From assembly GCA_900537125.1 (NCBI GenBank), contig UNRJ01000004.1, forward strand, positions 372,001 through 436,000: a DNA stretch of 64,000 nt, written 5' to 3'. Positions 43,977 through 53,294 of the stretch are shown piece by piece; position 1 is the first letter of the stretch, and the number at the start of each line of letters is the position of its first letter. The position numbers were made by a program, and so were the translations under genes. A model generated the notes under the pieces. That model was not told where the DNA came from. It saw only the letters and a program-made list of their open reading frames with translations, and ran no database searches. The DNA is from Rhodobacteraceae bacterium Alg238-R152 (GTDB taxonomy: Bacteria > Pseudomonadota > Alphaproteobacteria > Rhodobacterales > Rhodobacteraceae).

Positions 43977-45632
43977 ATGGCAGCTTATCAGTACGTCTAT
44001 CACATGCAGGGTGTGTCCAAGACCTATCCCGGCGGCAAAAAGTGTTTCGAAAACATCCACCTGTCCTTCCTTCCGGGCGTGAAAATCGGTGTGGTTGGAG
44101 TTAACGGCGCCGGTAAATCCACCCTGATGAAAATCATGGCTGGTCTGGACAAAGACTTCACCGGTGAAGCCTGGTCTGCCGAAGGCGCCCGCGTGGGCTA
44201 CCTGCCACAGGAGCCCAAGCTCGACGAAAGCCTGTCCGTGCGCGAAAACGTCATGCTCGGCGTGAAGGCCAAGAAGGACATTCTGGACCGCTACAACGAA
44301 CTCGCCATGAACTACAGCGACGAAACCGCTGATGAGATGGCCAAGCTGCAAGACGACATCGACGCCCAGAACCTCTGGGATCTCGACAGCCAGGTCGACA
44401 TCTCCATGGAAGCCTTGCGCTGCCCGCCGGATGACGCCCGCATTCAAGACCTCTCCGGCGGTGAAGCCCGTCGCGTGGCGCTCTGCAAACTGCTGCTCGA
44501 AGCGCCCGAAATGCTGCTGCTGGATGAGCCGACCAACCACCTCGACGCGGAAACCATCGCCTGGCTGCAACAGCACCTGATCGACTACAAAGGCACCATC
44601 CTCTGCGTCACCCACGACCGTTACTTCCTCGACGACATCACCAGCTGGATCCTCGAGCTCGACCGCGGCAAAGGCATCCCATACGAGGGCAACTACTCCG
44701 CATGGCTGGAGCAGAAAGCCAAACGTCTGGAGCAGGAAGCCCGAGAGGACAAATCCAAGCAACAAACCTTGCAGCGCGAACTTGACTGGATGCGTCAGGG
44801 CCAAAAAGCCCGTCAGGCCAAATCCAAAGCCCGTATCAGCGCCTATAACGAGATGGCCAACCAGTCCGAGCGTGAAAAAGTTGGGCGCGCGCAGATCGTC
44901 ATTCCAAACGGCCCGCGTCTGGGCTCCAAAGTCATCGAGGTCAACGGCCTGTCCAAGCACTTTGGCGACAAGCAGTTGATCGAAAACCTCGAATTCTCCC
45001 TGCCACCGGGCGGCATTGTCGGCGTGATCGGCCCCAACGGCGCCGGTAAATCCACGCTCTTCAAAATGCTCACCGGTCAGGAACAGCCCGACGAAGGCAC
45101 CGTGGAATACGGCGACACCGTGAAGCTCTCCTACGTCGACCAGTCCCGCGACGATCTGAACGACAAAGACACCGTCTGGGAAGCCATCTCCGGCGGTGCG
45201 GAAATCATCGAACTGGGTGACGCGCAGGTGAACTCCCGCGCCTACTGTTCTTCGTTTAACTTCAAAGGCGGCGATCAGCAAAAACCGCTGAACCTGCTCT
45301 CCGGCGGTGAACGCAACCGCGTGCACATGGCGCGCCTGCTCAAGGAAGGCGGCAACGTGCTGCTGCTTGACGAACCCACCAACGACCTCGACGTGGAAAC
45401 CCTCCGCGCGCTCGAAGACGCCTTGGTTGATTTCGCCGGCTGCGCCGTGGTCATCTCCCACGACCGTTTCTTCCTCGACCGCATCTGTACCCACATGCTG
45501 GCCTTTGAAGGCGACGCCCATGTGGAATGGTTCGAAGGCAACTTTGAGGACTACGAAGAAGACAAAAAGCGCCGTCTTGGCGCAGATGCCTTGGAGCCCA
45601 AACGTCTGAAGCATAAGAAGTTTACAAGGTAA
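43977..45632 (+). CDS. ettA: Energy-dependent translational throttle protein EttA (ABC-F)
   Basis: This is a soluble ABC-F ATPase of 551 aa that binds the ribosomal E site and gates translation by energy state in known homologues. Two ABC domains are visible: Walker A VVGVNGAGKSTLMKIM and VIGPNGAGKSTLFKML, signatures LSGGEARRVALCKLLL and LSGGERNRVHMARLL, Walker B LLLDEPTNHLDAET and LLLDEPTNDLDVET. The ABC-F linker between them is rich in Lys/Arg. The arm insertion is short, as in EttA. I chose ATG 43977 (AAYQYVYHMQGVSKTYPGG); the frame extends upstream without family-like content. Confidence 0.95.
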   Translation: MAAYQYVYHMQGVSKTYPGGKKCFENIHLSFLPGVKIGVVGVNGAGKSTLMKIMAGLDKDFTGEAWSAEGARVGYLPQEPKLDESLSVRENVMLGVKAKKDILDRYNELAMNYSDETADEMAKLQDDIDAQNLWDLDSQVDISMEALRCPPDDARIQDLSGGEARRVALCKLLLEAPEMLLLDEPTNHLDAETIAWLQQHLIDYKGTILCVTHDRYFLDDITSWILELDRGKGIPYEGNYSAWLEQKAKRLEQEAREDKSKQQTLQRELDWMRQGQKARQAKSKARISAYNEMANQSEREKVGRAQIVIPNGPRLGSKVIEVNGLSKHFGDKQLIENLEFSLPPGGIVGVIGPNGAGKSTLFKMLTGQEQPDEGTVEYGDTVKLSYVDQSRDDLNDKDTVWEAISGGAEIIELGDAQVNSRAYCSSFNFKGGDQQKPLNLLSGGERNRVHMARLLKEGGNVLLLDEPTNDLDVETLRALEDALVDFAGCAVVISHDRFFLDRICTHMLAFEGDAHVEWFEGNFEDYEEDKKRRLGADALEPKRLKHKKFTR

Positions 45633-45657
45633 GTGTTTGACCCCGTCAAACACTTAC
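45629..45657 (+). terminator. Perfect hairpin overlapping the ettA stop codon
   Basis: GTAAGTGTTTGAC / GTCAAACACTTAC form a 13-bp perfect stem with a CCC loop. It includes the ettA stop codon. There is no T-run after it. It could terminate, pause or stabilise the message. Confidence 0.55.
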
Positions 45658-45929
45658 AGCGCGTGGCAGGGTTTTGGCGCAGCCAGAACCCGTACGCACC
45701 CCGGTGAGACGGCACACAGACGCCGAGTGACAAACCAAAAACACCCGCGCCCCGGCGCGGCTGTTCTCTTTTGACCAACTCTAACTCTGGCATCCAAAGC
45801 CCGCAAAGCGGGCTTACGCGTCCGCCCCGCCCTCGCTTCGGACACGAGGTACGGATTTCCAGCGTTGAGATTTCCGTAGACCCGCCCCAATTTCAGAAAA
45901 CCGAATTTACAAACCGAATGGAAGCGCCG

Positions 45930-46946
45930 ATGGCTGGCAAAAAACAGCATCATGTTTGGCAAATGATCCAACGAGGTTTCGGAACCAAAACGGGTAAAGA
46001 CCACCAAATCTGGGTATTTGAGCGGGACGGCCCTGCAAAACAAACCGTCACAAGAAAGCATGGGGTTCAAAAACACTATTTGTCCGAGGGAGACGACCAC
46101 TCTGCGGATCAAATCTTGACCGACTTCGAGCAATCAATCCAATCCACCGTACAAGAAGCTAGACTTGCAAGTGACGGAACCCAAGTGCCCGTGGATATCG
46201 TTGCCCCTTTTATCTCACACTTAGAAATGCGGAGCCTTTTCTTGAGAGATGAGATATCTCGCGTCGGAGTTTTCTTCTTTGAGCAACTTACTAAAATGCT
46301 GACGTCACCAAAGAACGCAAAGAGGTTCCTTCTAAAAGCTCTACAAGAAAACCCGAACATGATTAGCGAAAAACTCGATGAGTTTCCTTTGCGGGATGCT
46401 GATCGTGAGTTGGCTGAGGCGGCGGTTGAACATCTGCTACCTGAGACGCTTAATACCGCATCTCTTGAATTGGCTTTGTTCGCACCGGCGTTCTTCAATC
46501 CGATCGTTTCAAATATGGCCGAAACCGCCAAGTCTTCGCACATCAAAGCGATGCAAAATGGTTTTACTGAAATTGAGCGAACAGCATCGCACTCAAAGTT
46601 CAACTTCGTAGTAAGTAAAACCGACACCCCAATTATTCTGCCAGACACAGGCGTTGCGTTTCTAAAAAGAAAAGGCGCGACACCAATTTCGCAAAAAGGC
46701 GACAGGATTTCCGACATCATTGCGCCGATAGACGAAACAACCTACCTGCACGGTTTTCTGGACAATCGGTTGGCTCGCCCTGAAAAAACAATCAATTTGC
46801 TACTCGCATCGTGTTCCTATGAAAACTTCATCGCACGTTCTCCATCTTCGGACTTTCGGAAACTTCAGCCAAAAATTGGCAAATATGCTCAGATGCTCGG
46901 CGAGCGCGAAATGTCCCAAATATTAGATGAGAAAATGAAGTTCTGA
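45930..46946 (+). CDS. DUF4238-family protein
   Basis: This is a 338-aa protein from ATG 45930 (AGKKQHHVWQMIQRGFGTKT). The opening QHHV...IQRGF and IWVFERDG, then KHGVQKHYL, fit the DUF4238 family (function unknown, His pair near the N-terminus). A middle helical region and CSYENFIARSP close to the end follow. Upstream in-frame ATGs at 45771 and 45918 exist, but the extra residues are not family-like. Its AT-rich composition contrasts with ettA, so it was probably acquired. No partner gene is next to it. Confidence 0.75.
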   Translation: MAGKKQHHVWQMIQRGFGTKTGKDHQIWVFERDGPAKQTVTRKHGVQKHYLSEGDDHSADQILTDFEQSIQSTVQEARLASDGTQVPVDIVAPFISHLEMRSLFLRDEISRVGVFFFEQLTKMLTSPKNAKRFLLKALQENPNMISEKLDEFPLRDADRELAEAAVEHLLPETLNTASLELALFAPAFFNPIVSNMAETAKSSHIKAMQNGFTEIERTASHSKFNFVVSKTDTPIILPDTGVAFLKRKGATPISQKGDRISDIIAPIDETTYLHGFLDNRLARPEKTINLLLASCSYENFIARSPSSDFRKLQPKIGKYAQMLGEREMSQILDEKMKF

Positions 46947-47229
46947 TCCAATCTTGCCGCTCCAAAAGGCTTGCTGCGCAAGCCGCTGGGCATCGCACGA
47001 CCTCCCCCACGGGAGGGCGATCTTGTACCCGCTGCACCACAAACCACCGCCAATGATCTTGGCACACAAAACCCCAAGCCACGCACCACCCCTCGCCCAC
47101 CCGAGGTCGGCCGACGCCCAGCCCACCAACACCAAACATCACACCCCCGCCATCCCACTGTAACACCGCTTAAAACCACCACACCGCGCCCCCATCCTCA
47201 TCTGCACCCCCCTCACGAGGAACCACACC

Positions 47230-47616
47230 ATGCGTCCCCTGCTCCCTGCCCTCATCGCCGCGCTCGTCATGGCTGCACTCATCGCGCTCGACATCGCCCG
47301 CCCCCTCGGCGCCCACCCATGGTGGAGCCAAAAGACCCTGCTCATCGGCGCCCCCTTCGGTCTAATCCTCGCCACCCTCGCGGGCCTCAAACTGCGCCCA
47401 ATCCCACTCACTGTCACCTTTGCCATCGCCACCGCATTGGCCTTTGCCACCGCCAAATACGGCCAAACCCAATTCGCCGTCTCTTATGCCGAGGATCAAC
47501 TGGCCGGTAAGCTCTGGTACTTTGGTTGGATCGCCACCGGTGCCACCGCCGCTGCAACGCTCACGGCCATGCTCACCGCGCTTGGGCAAGCGCTCTTGCG
47601 TCACTCAAAGCCTTGA
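47230..47616 (+). CDS. Hypothetical membrane protein, 128 aa
   Basis: No family is recognised. The product has four hydrophobic segments: LLPALIAALVMAALIALDIA, LLIGAPFGLILATLAGLKL, LTVTFAIATALAFATAKYG and WYFGWIATGATAAATLTAML. This is typical of small Rhodobacteraceae inner-membrane proteins. It is GC-rich like the housekeeping genes. It sits alone before the tRNA-Val gene, which is on the opposite strand. Confidence 0.75.
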   Translation: MRPLLPALIAALVMAALIALDIARPLGAHPWWSQKTLLIGAPFGLILATLAGLKLRPIPLTVTFAIATALAFATAKYGQTQFAVSYAEDQLAGKLWYFGWIATGATAAATLTAMLTALGQALLRHSKP

Positions 47617-47709
47617 TAAGACAGAATCTTGAACCACACACATTGGGGCTACCAGCGGCGCACCACATCCGCAGCCATCTGGCTGCTCTACACTTGTCTA
47701 GGGGGTAAA

Positions 47710-47785
<76 letters not shown>

Positions 47786-47901
47786 GTTAGGCGGGGATTT
47801 AGCCCCTAGCGCGGGGACATGCAAGCCCTCTTTTTGAACTTTCTTTGCGTCTGGCCAAACTTCCTCATAAGGTGGCCCAAAAAAAGGGAAAAGAACCGCC
47901 C

Positions 47902-48903
47902 ATGCCAGATCCAATTGTGCCCAAAGGCGTCGCCCATGTGGCTGTTGATGTGGTGAAAACGCCAGATCCGATCGTCTTTGCGCTGCAACCGAATCTTTCG
48001 ATGCTCGCATTCACCTCCGCGGTGGAAACCCTGCGCATCGCAAATCAGCTTACCGGGCAGATTCTCTACACCTGGACCACCATGTCAGAGACCGGTGAAA
48101 CTGTGCGCTGCTCCAATGGCATCGAAATTGGCATCGACGCGCCCTTGGGTGACACCCCGACCAATGCCTGCGTGTTTGTCTGCTCCGGTGTGGAACCCGA
48201 GCACGCCGCCACCGCCAAAGTGGCCGACTGGATTCGCCACCAATGGCGGACGGGCCGTCGGGTTGGTGGCCTGTGCACCGGGGCCTTTACCCTGGCCAAA
48301 GCTGGCATCCTCGAGGGCAAAGATTTTACATTGCATTGGGAAAACATCACGCCGTTTCGCGAGCAACACCCAACGCTGGATCCGCTGGAGCAACTCTACG
48401 CCATTGATGACCGTATCATGACTTGCGGCGGCGGGGTGGCGGCCATGGATCTGTTCCTGAAGCTAATCTACGACCGCCACGGCGCCCCCCTCGCCCGCGC
48501 GGTGCTCAACATGTGCCTGCACACGGTGCAACGCTCTGAAACGGACCGTCAGCAAAGCTCCACCGCCGCCGTGATTGGCAACCGCAACGACAAGCTTGTC
48601 AAAATCATTGCCCATTTTGAGGAAAACCTCGAAGAAGCCATCGACTTGGACTTGGTGGCCCGCAACCTTGGCGTATCTCGGCGCCAGATGGAGCGCCTGT
48701 TCAAAACCCACTTGAGCATCACCCCCAAACGCTTCTTGCAAGACCTCCGCCTGCAACGCGCTCGGATCTTACTTGCAGAAACCGACATGCCGGTTGTCGA
48801 TGTCGCCATCGCTTGTGGCTACGAGTCCGCTGGGAACTTCTCCAAACGCTTCCGCGAGGCGTATGGCATCTCCCCGCACCGCTTCTCGGCGGGTCACGGC
48901 TGA
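47902..48903 (+). CDS. GlxA-family AraC-type regulator with DJ-1/PfpI domain
   Basis: This is a transcriptional regulator of 333 aa from ATG 47902. The N-terminal class I glutamine amidotransferase-like domain (residues 20-190) includes VCSGVEPEH and GGLCTGAFTLAKAGIL. The C-terminal AraC domain has two HTHs (LDLVARNLGVSRRQMERLFK and VVDVAIACGYESAGNFSKRF). An earlier ATG at 47845 adds 19 basic residues. Known relatives include glycine betaine and carnitine regulators (GbdR, CdhR type), but no such genes are adjacent. Confidence 0.92.
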   Translation: MPDPIVPKGVAHVAVDVVKTPDPIVFALQPNLSMLAFTSAVETLRIANQLTGQILYTWTTMSETGETVRCSNGIEIGIDAPLGDTPTNACVFVCSGVEPEHAATAKVADWIRHQWRTGRRVGGLCTGAFTLAKAGILEGKDFTLHWENITPFREQHPTLDPLEQLYAIDDRIMTCGGGVAAMDLFLKLIYDRHGAPLARAVLNMCLHTVQRSETDRQQSSTAAVIGNRNDKLVKIIAHFEENLEEAIDLDLVARNLGVSRRQMERLFKTHLSITPKRFLQDLRLQRARILLAETDMPVVDVAIACGYESAGNFSKRFREAYGISPHRFSAGHG

Positions 48904-49293
48904 GACCGTGGCAAATTGAACACCTCCTCGCTCACGAGCACATCCATAGGGATAGTGATCTTGCATTCCCTCGCGGGTTAACTCATCTTTAACGATAATT
49001 GTAAGTTTCTGACCACCGCTTAACCTTCCAAAGGTCACAGCGGATGGCGCTGGAGAACCACGCCGGTAGTGAACGACCATAAAAGGACGCCGTCATACCC
49101 GCCAATCCAGGCAAAACCATACAGAAGAGCCAACATCGCCCCTCTGACCGCGTCGACGGCACAGAGAGCGTTGTCAGCCAAACACCTTTCTAAATCACCG
49201 CCTACGAATCCCTGGCGCACCAAGCGCTCTTGCCATTGAGACAGGGCGCCATTTTCCAGAACAACACGACCAACCAGATTTGAGTACGCCATT
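48904..49293. other. Intergenic region before the RTX gene
   Basis: About 390 bases lie between the GlxA-type gene and the RTX gene. A minus-strand frame at 49035-49292 reads like a short hydrophobic protein but has no ribosome site or recognised match, so it is not called. The RTX promoter must lie here; no clear boxes were identified. Confidence 0.4.
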
Positions 49294-52200
49294 ATGCCAG
49301 ACGATCATTCCAATACCATTGCAGGCGCAACTGAAATCACCCTTGATACAGGGTTTTCAGGAACACTCGATTATGTCCGAGATAGCGACAAGTTTGCCAT
49401 CGCCCTCACGGCTGGCCAGACCTACCGCTTTGAATTTGAGATGCTGGACAATGCCTTCAGTTGGCTGGACCTCTACCTCCTGGACGCCGATGGCAACAGC
49501 GTTCTGGAAGCTGGCGACACCTCCTTCACAGCTATGACGTTTCGCGCCCAAGTATCGGGCACATACTACATTTCTGTGGATCACTTCGAAGACTATGATG
49601 GCTATTTTTCATACTTGGGGGCCTACACAGGTCAGGTGCAGGCCATAGCTGATGACTACCCAACCAACGCCCTCCCCTCCGATGGAGCAATAAACATCGG
49701 GGACTCTGTTAATGGCATGTTCGATTACCAAGATGACATTGACGAGGTTCGGATCAACACTGAAGCCAAAGGGCTGTACCGAATTTCTATAGACAGCTCT
49801 GCTGACCGCCTGACGCTGGGTCTGGATCAAACCAGTGGCTCTGGCAGTGTTAAGCTCTCTCTCGAAGATAATTACGAAATGTATTTCGTCGCGAACTCAG
49901 ATGATCCTGTAGAGTTTTCACTTCAAGGAAGCTCTGGCGTCAATTATTCTTACACAGTTGAACGGGTTGGCACCGATGATCACAGCGCGCTTGAAGCACA
50001 GGCGACGCAGTTGTCAAACGGGGACGTGCTCGACGGAAATATCGCCTTTGAACTTGATAAAGACGTTTTCGAACTCAGTGGAACTGCAGGGGCCACATAC
50101 CTGCTGACGATCGACCTGACCGACCACGCCACGCTGGACGGTTTGTGGGTGGAATTGAGCCAATTTGACACCTCTTCTCCGACGATGGTGCGCACCAGAA
50201 CTGAGACCCAGATCATTTATGAGTGGACACAAACCGAGGACATGACTCAGTTCTTGAGTGTCGGATTGGACGTTCACCGGAGCTGGCCCAGCGCTCCGCA
50301 AGGCGACTATACCGTGTCCCTTTCCGTCGAATATAGCGACTTTCTTATCCTTGGTGACGATAATGACAATAACGTCCTGGGCACCGACCAAGCAGAACTG
50401 TTCCGCACCCTCGGCGGCAATGATTCCGTCAGTACCAGCGAAGGCGCTGATGTGGTCTTCCTTGGTGACGGTGATGACTACGTGCGGGCTGGTGGTGGCC
50501 AGGAAGTGTTTCACGGTGGTGCAGGACACGATCGCATCAGCTATTATGACAGCTTGGACGGCGTGCACATCAATCTGGCGACCAACGACGTATCCGGGTC
50601 CTGGGCGGCAGACGACAAGATCAGCGGCTTTGAAAGCGTCGACAGCTCCCGCACGGGTCACGACGTGATCCATGGCACCGATGGCGCCAACACCATCAGA
50701 ACCTATGGCGGCAACGACAGTGTCTACGCAGGAGCTGGCAACGACACCATCCACGCAGGCCGAAGCAGCGACGAAATCTATGCCGGGGACGGCGACGACA
50801 AAGTCTTTTCTGGCGAGGGAAGCGACAAGGTATTTCTCGGCAATGGCAACGACTATGTGCGCGTCGGCGGCGGCCAGGAAGAGTTCCATGGCGGCGATGG
50901 CAACGACTACATCAGCTATTACGACAGCAAAGATGGCGTGACCGTCAATCTGGATACCAACGCGGTATCCGGGTCTTGGGCGTCAAATGACATCATCAGC
51001 GGCTTCGAGGGCATCTCCGGATCAAAAAACGGCCACGATACGATTCAGGGCACCTCCGGCGCAAATAAAATCAAGACATTTGGCGGCAACGACATTGTCC
51101 ACGCGGGCCGAGGCGATGACAAAGTCTATGCGGGGGACGGCAACGACAAAGTCTTTTCCGGCGTCGGCAGCGACAAGGTGTATCTCGGCAATGGCAACGA
51201 CTATGTGCGCGTCGGCGGTGGCCAGGAAGAGTTCCATGGCGGCGATGGCAACGACTACATCAGCTACTACGACAGCAAAGATGGCGTGACTGTCAATCTG
51301 GCAACCAACGCAGTATCCGGCTCTTGGGCGTCAAATGACATCATCAGCGGGTTTGAAGGCATCTCCGGATCAAAAACCGGCCACGATACGATTCACGGCA
51401 CATCCGGCGCAAACAAAATTAAAACTTTTGGTGGCAACGACATTGTCCACGCGGGCCGAGGCAATGACAAAGTCTATGCAGGGGACGGCAACGACAAAGT
51501 CTATTCCGGCAAGGGCAGCGATAAGGTCTATCTTGGGGATGGCAACGACTATGTGATGGTCGGCGGCGGCCAAGAAGAATTCCATGGTGGTGATGGCTAC
51601 GACTATCTCAGCTACTACCACAGCCGAGACGGCGTAACCGTTAATCTGGAAACCAATGAGGTATCAGGATCTTGGGCGTCGAACGATGTCATCAGCGGGT
51701 TTGAAGGCGTCTCCGGATCAAAATCCGGCCATGATACGATTCGAGGCACCTCCGGCGCGAACATAATCAAGACCTATGGCGGCGACGATGTAGTCTATGC
51801 GGGCGCTGGCAACGACAAAGTCTATGCCGGTCTCGGCAGCGACAAAGTGTTTCTCGGTGATGGCAATGATTATGTGCTCGCAGGCGGCGGCAAAGAGGAG
51901 TTTCACGGCGGCGACGGCAATGACTATATCAGCTACTACCACAGCCAAAGCGGTGTGACCGTCAATCTACGAACCAACGAAGTATCCGGCTCCTGGGCGT
52001 CAAACGACAGTATCAGCGGGTTTGAAAGTGTCTCCGGCTCCAATACTGGCCACGATACAATTTACGGCTCTTCCGGCGCAAACGTCATCAGGACCTATGG
52101 CGGCAACGACGTCATCCGCGCAGGTGCTGGTAACGACACCGTCTACGCCGGCAGTGGAAATGACCAAGTCTACCTTGGTGATGGGAATGATTTCGTCATT

Positions 52201-52812
52201 GCAGGCGGCGGCGAAGACAGCCTTGATGGCGGCGATGGGCATGACATCATCAGCTACCGCAACAGCGAAACTGGCGTACAAATCGATCTTGAGGCCAATA
52301 CTGTTTCTGGATCCCTGGCCAACGGTGACAAAATCGCGAACTTCGAAGACGCAGTTGGCTCAAATTCAGGCGACGACCTTATTTACGGCACCTCTGGCAG
52401 AAACATCTTGGACGGGTTTGGCGGCAGCGACACACTTTATGGCCGCGACGGAAATGACATCCTGAATGGCCGCGACGGGGACGATCACCTTTATGGCGGC
52501 GCGGGCAACGACCTGCTAGAAGGTGGCACGGGCAACAACTCGCTTTCAGGCGGTGGAGATGCGGATACCTTCTATTTTAATATGGAAATCTTCTCTAGCG
52601 GCACAGCAAGCCACGCCGTCATTGAGGATTTTAAAGACGACGTGGATACAATTGAGGTTTCAAGCAGCGGTCAGGTGGACTCGAATATATTCGAATTTGC
52701 CGTACAACGGGGACAGGATGTTGTCATAACCGGCTACGGACATCTGGATATTACCGTTAGAAACACCACCATCGATGCACTCCAGGACGACTTCGTTTTT
52801 GAGATGGTTTAA
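49294..52812 (+). CDS. Large RTX (hemolysin-type calcium-binding) repeat protein
   Basis: This is a 1172-aa acidic protein, most likely exported by a type I secretion system; it has no N-terminal signal peptide. Residues 1-110 look like a pre-peptidase C-terminal (PPC) domain (NTIAGATEITLDTG to YYISVDHFEDYDGYF), with a second similar unit to about 230. From about 350 to 1110 there are Gly/Asp-rich nonapeptides (GDGNDYV, GGAGNDLLEGG) in large modules. The C-terminal DADTFYFNMEIFSSGTASHA and EDFKDDVDTIEV fit the secretion end. No HlyB/HlyD-type genes are in the window. ATG 49294 is the only start in the frame after an upstream stop. Confidence 0.92.
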   Translation: MPDDHSNTIAGATEITLDTGFSGTLDYVRDSDKFAIALTAGQTYRFEFEMLDNAFSWLDLYLLDADGNSVLEAGDTSFTAMTFRAQVSGTYYISVDHFEDYDGYFSYLGAYTGQVQAIADDYPTNALPSDGAINIGDSVNGMFDYQDDIDEVRINTEAKGLYRISIDSSADRLTLGLDQTSGSGSVKLSLEDNYEMYFVANSDDPVEFSLQGSSGVNYSYTVERVGTDDHSALEAQATQLSNGDVLDGNIAFELDKDVFELSGTAGATYLLTIDLTDHATLDGLWVELSQFDTSSPTMVRTRTETQIIYEWTQTEDMTQFLSVGLDVHRSWPSAPQGDYTVSLSVEYSDFLILGDDNDNNVLGTDQAELFRTLGGNDSVSTSEGADVVFLGDGDDYVRAGGGQEVFHGGAGHDRISYYDSLDGVHINLATNDVSGSWAADDKISGFESVDSSRTGHDVIHGTDGANTIRTYGGNDSVYAGAGNDTIHAGRSSDEIYAGDGDDKVFSGEGSDKVFLGNGNDYVRVGGGQEEFHGGDGNDYISYYDSKDGVTVNLDTNAVSGSWASNDIISGFEGISGSKNGHDTIQGTSGANKIKTFGGNDIVHAGRGDDKVYAGDGNDKVFSGVGSDKVYLGNGNDYVRVGGGQEEFHGGDGNDYISYYDSKDGVTVNLATNAVSGSWASNDIISGFEGISGSKTGHDTIHGTSGANKIKTFGGNDIVHAGRGNDKVYAGDGNDKVYSGKGSDKVYLGDGNDYVMVGGGQEEFHGGDGYDYLSYYHSRDGVTVNLETNEVSGSWASNDVISGFEGVSGSKSGHDTIRGTSGANIIKTYGGDDVVYAGAGNDKVYAGLGSDKVFLGDGNDYVLAGGGKEEFHGGDGNDYISYYHSQSGVTVNLRTNEVSGSWASNDSISGFESVSGSNTGHDTIYGSSGANVIRTYGGNDVIRAGAGNDTVYAGSGNDQVYLGDGNDFVIAGGGEDSLDGGDGHDIISYRNSETGVQIDLEANTVSGSLANGDKIANFEDAVGSNSGDDLIYGTSGRNILDGFGGSDTLYGRDGNDILNGRDGDDHLYGGAGNDLLEGGTGNNSLSGGGDADTFYFNMEIFSSGTASHAVIEDFKDDVDTIEVSSSGQVDSNIFEFAVQRGQDVVITGYGHLDITVRNTTIDALQDDFVFEMV
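50506..52213 (+). repeat. Higher-order tandem repeat in the RTX gene (116-aa unit)
   Basis: A module beginning with a (E/V)FHGGDGNDYISYY-type motif recurs at 50506, 50881, 51229, 51577 and 51898, with a diverged copy near 52213. The middle units are exactly 348 bases (116 residues). The first spacing is 375 (one nonapeptide more) and the 51577-51898 spacing is 321 (one nonapeptide fewer). Each module pairs RTX nonapeptides with a GVTVNL...VSGSWASND-type segment. Confidence 0.88.
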
Positions 52813-52823
52813 CACCGCAGCCC

Positions 52824-52863
52824 AGCCAACAAAGCAAGCCGTTTGGCCTTTGCTTCGTTGGCT
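52824..52863 (+). terminator. Hairpin after the RTX gene
   Basis: AGCCAAC(A)AAGCAA at 52824 pairs with TTGCTT(C)GTTGGCT ending at 52863, a stem of about 14 bp starting 11 bases past the RTX stop. No strong T-run follows, so it is called with moderate confidence. Confidence 0.55.
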
Positions 52864-53015
52864 ACAGGGGTTCGCTTGGGCCCCTTGAGGTGCAGCGCCA
52901 CACGCTTGGGACCCAACACATTTTATATACCCCGCACAGCAAAGCCCCGCCCGTGCCACATTTGCGCCCCATTTCACCCTAGTAATGGTTAACGAGATCA
53001 ACCGGAGACGCAGAC

Positions 53016-53231
53016 ATGGCCCTTATCCTCATCTTTGCTGGCAGCATCGCAGGCATCCTGCTTGGTGGCATTCAGATGATGTTTCAGGACGCCTCGGTCT
53101 GGACCGCCCTCACCACCTATCTGAGCTTCTCGCTGGGCTTCCCGCTCTGCACAGGTCTGATCGCGCTCAGCCTCACCGCCCTGCGCGGGCGCTTTGCGGA
53201 ACAAGACGAGTTTGGCCTCTACAAAGCCTAA
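53016..53231 (+). CDS. Small membrane protein, 71 aa
   Basis: No family is recognised. The product has two hydrophobic helices (LILIFAGSIAGILLGGIQMM and FSLGFPLCTGLIALSLTAL) and a charged tail (GRFAEQDEFGLYKA). GGAGACGCAGAC precedes the ATG, giving a fair ribosome site. It is GC-rich and looks native. Confidence 0.7.
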   Translation: MALILIFAGSIAGILLGGIQMMFQDASVWTALTTYLSFSLGFPLCTGLIALSLTALRGRFAEQDEFGLYKA

Positions 53232-53294
53232 GCCCTTCACAGTCTGAAAAAATCCTGGGGGAGTCCCTGCCCCGCAGGGACGGGGGCAAAGCCC

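Noticed and set aside
43935-45653. 572-aa reading antisense to ettA, rich in Val, Phe and Gly
   Set aside because: It is a mirror of ettA codon bias. The plus strand has complete ABC-F motifs.
49035-49292. Minus-strand 85-aa reading just before the RTX gene
   Set aside because: It reads fairly well (hydrophobic segment AMLALLYGFAWIGG) but has no ribosome site, starts 2 bases from the RTX start and has no recognised relatives. It could be a fragment of an older gene.
53232-53294. GC-rich repeats near 53265 considered as a CRISPR-like or attachment site
   Set aside because: Only nested short inverted repeats (CCCTGCCCCGCAGGG) are present, with no regular spacing or repeated direct copies. It is better seen as an intergenic hairpin.
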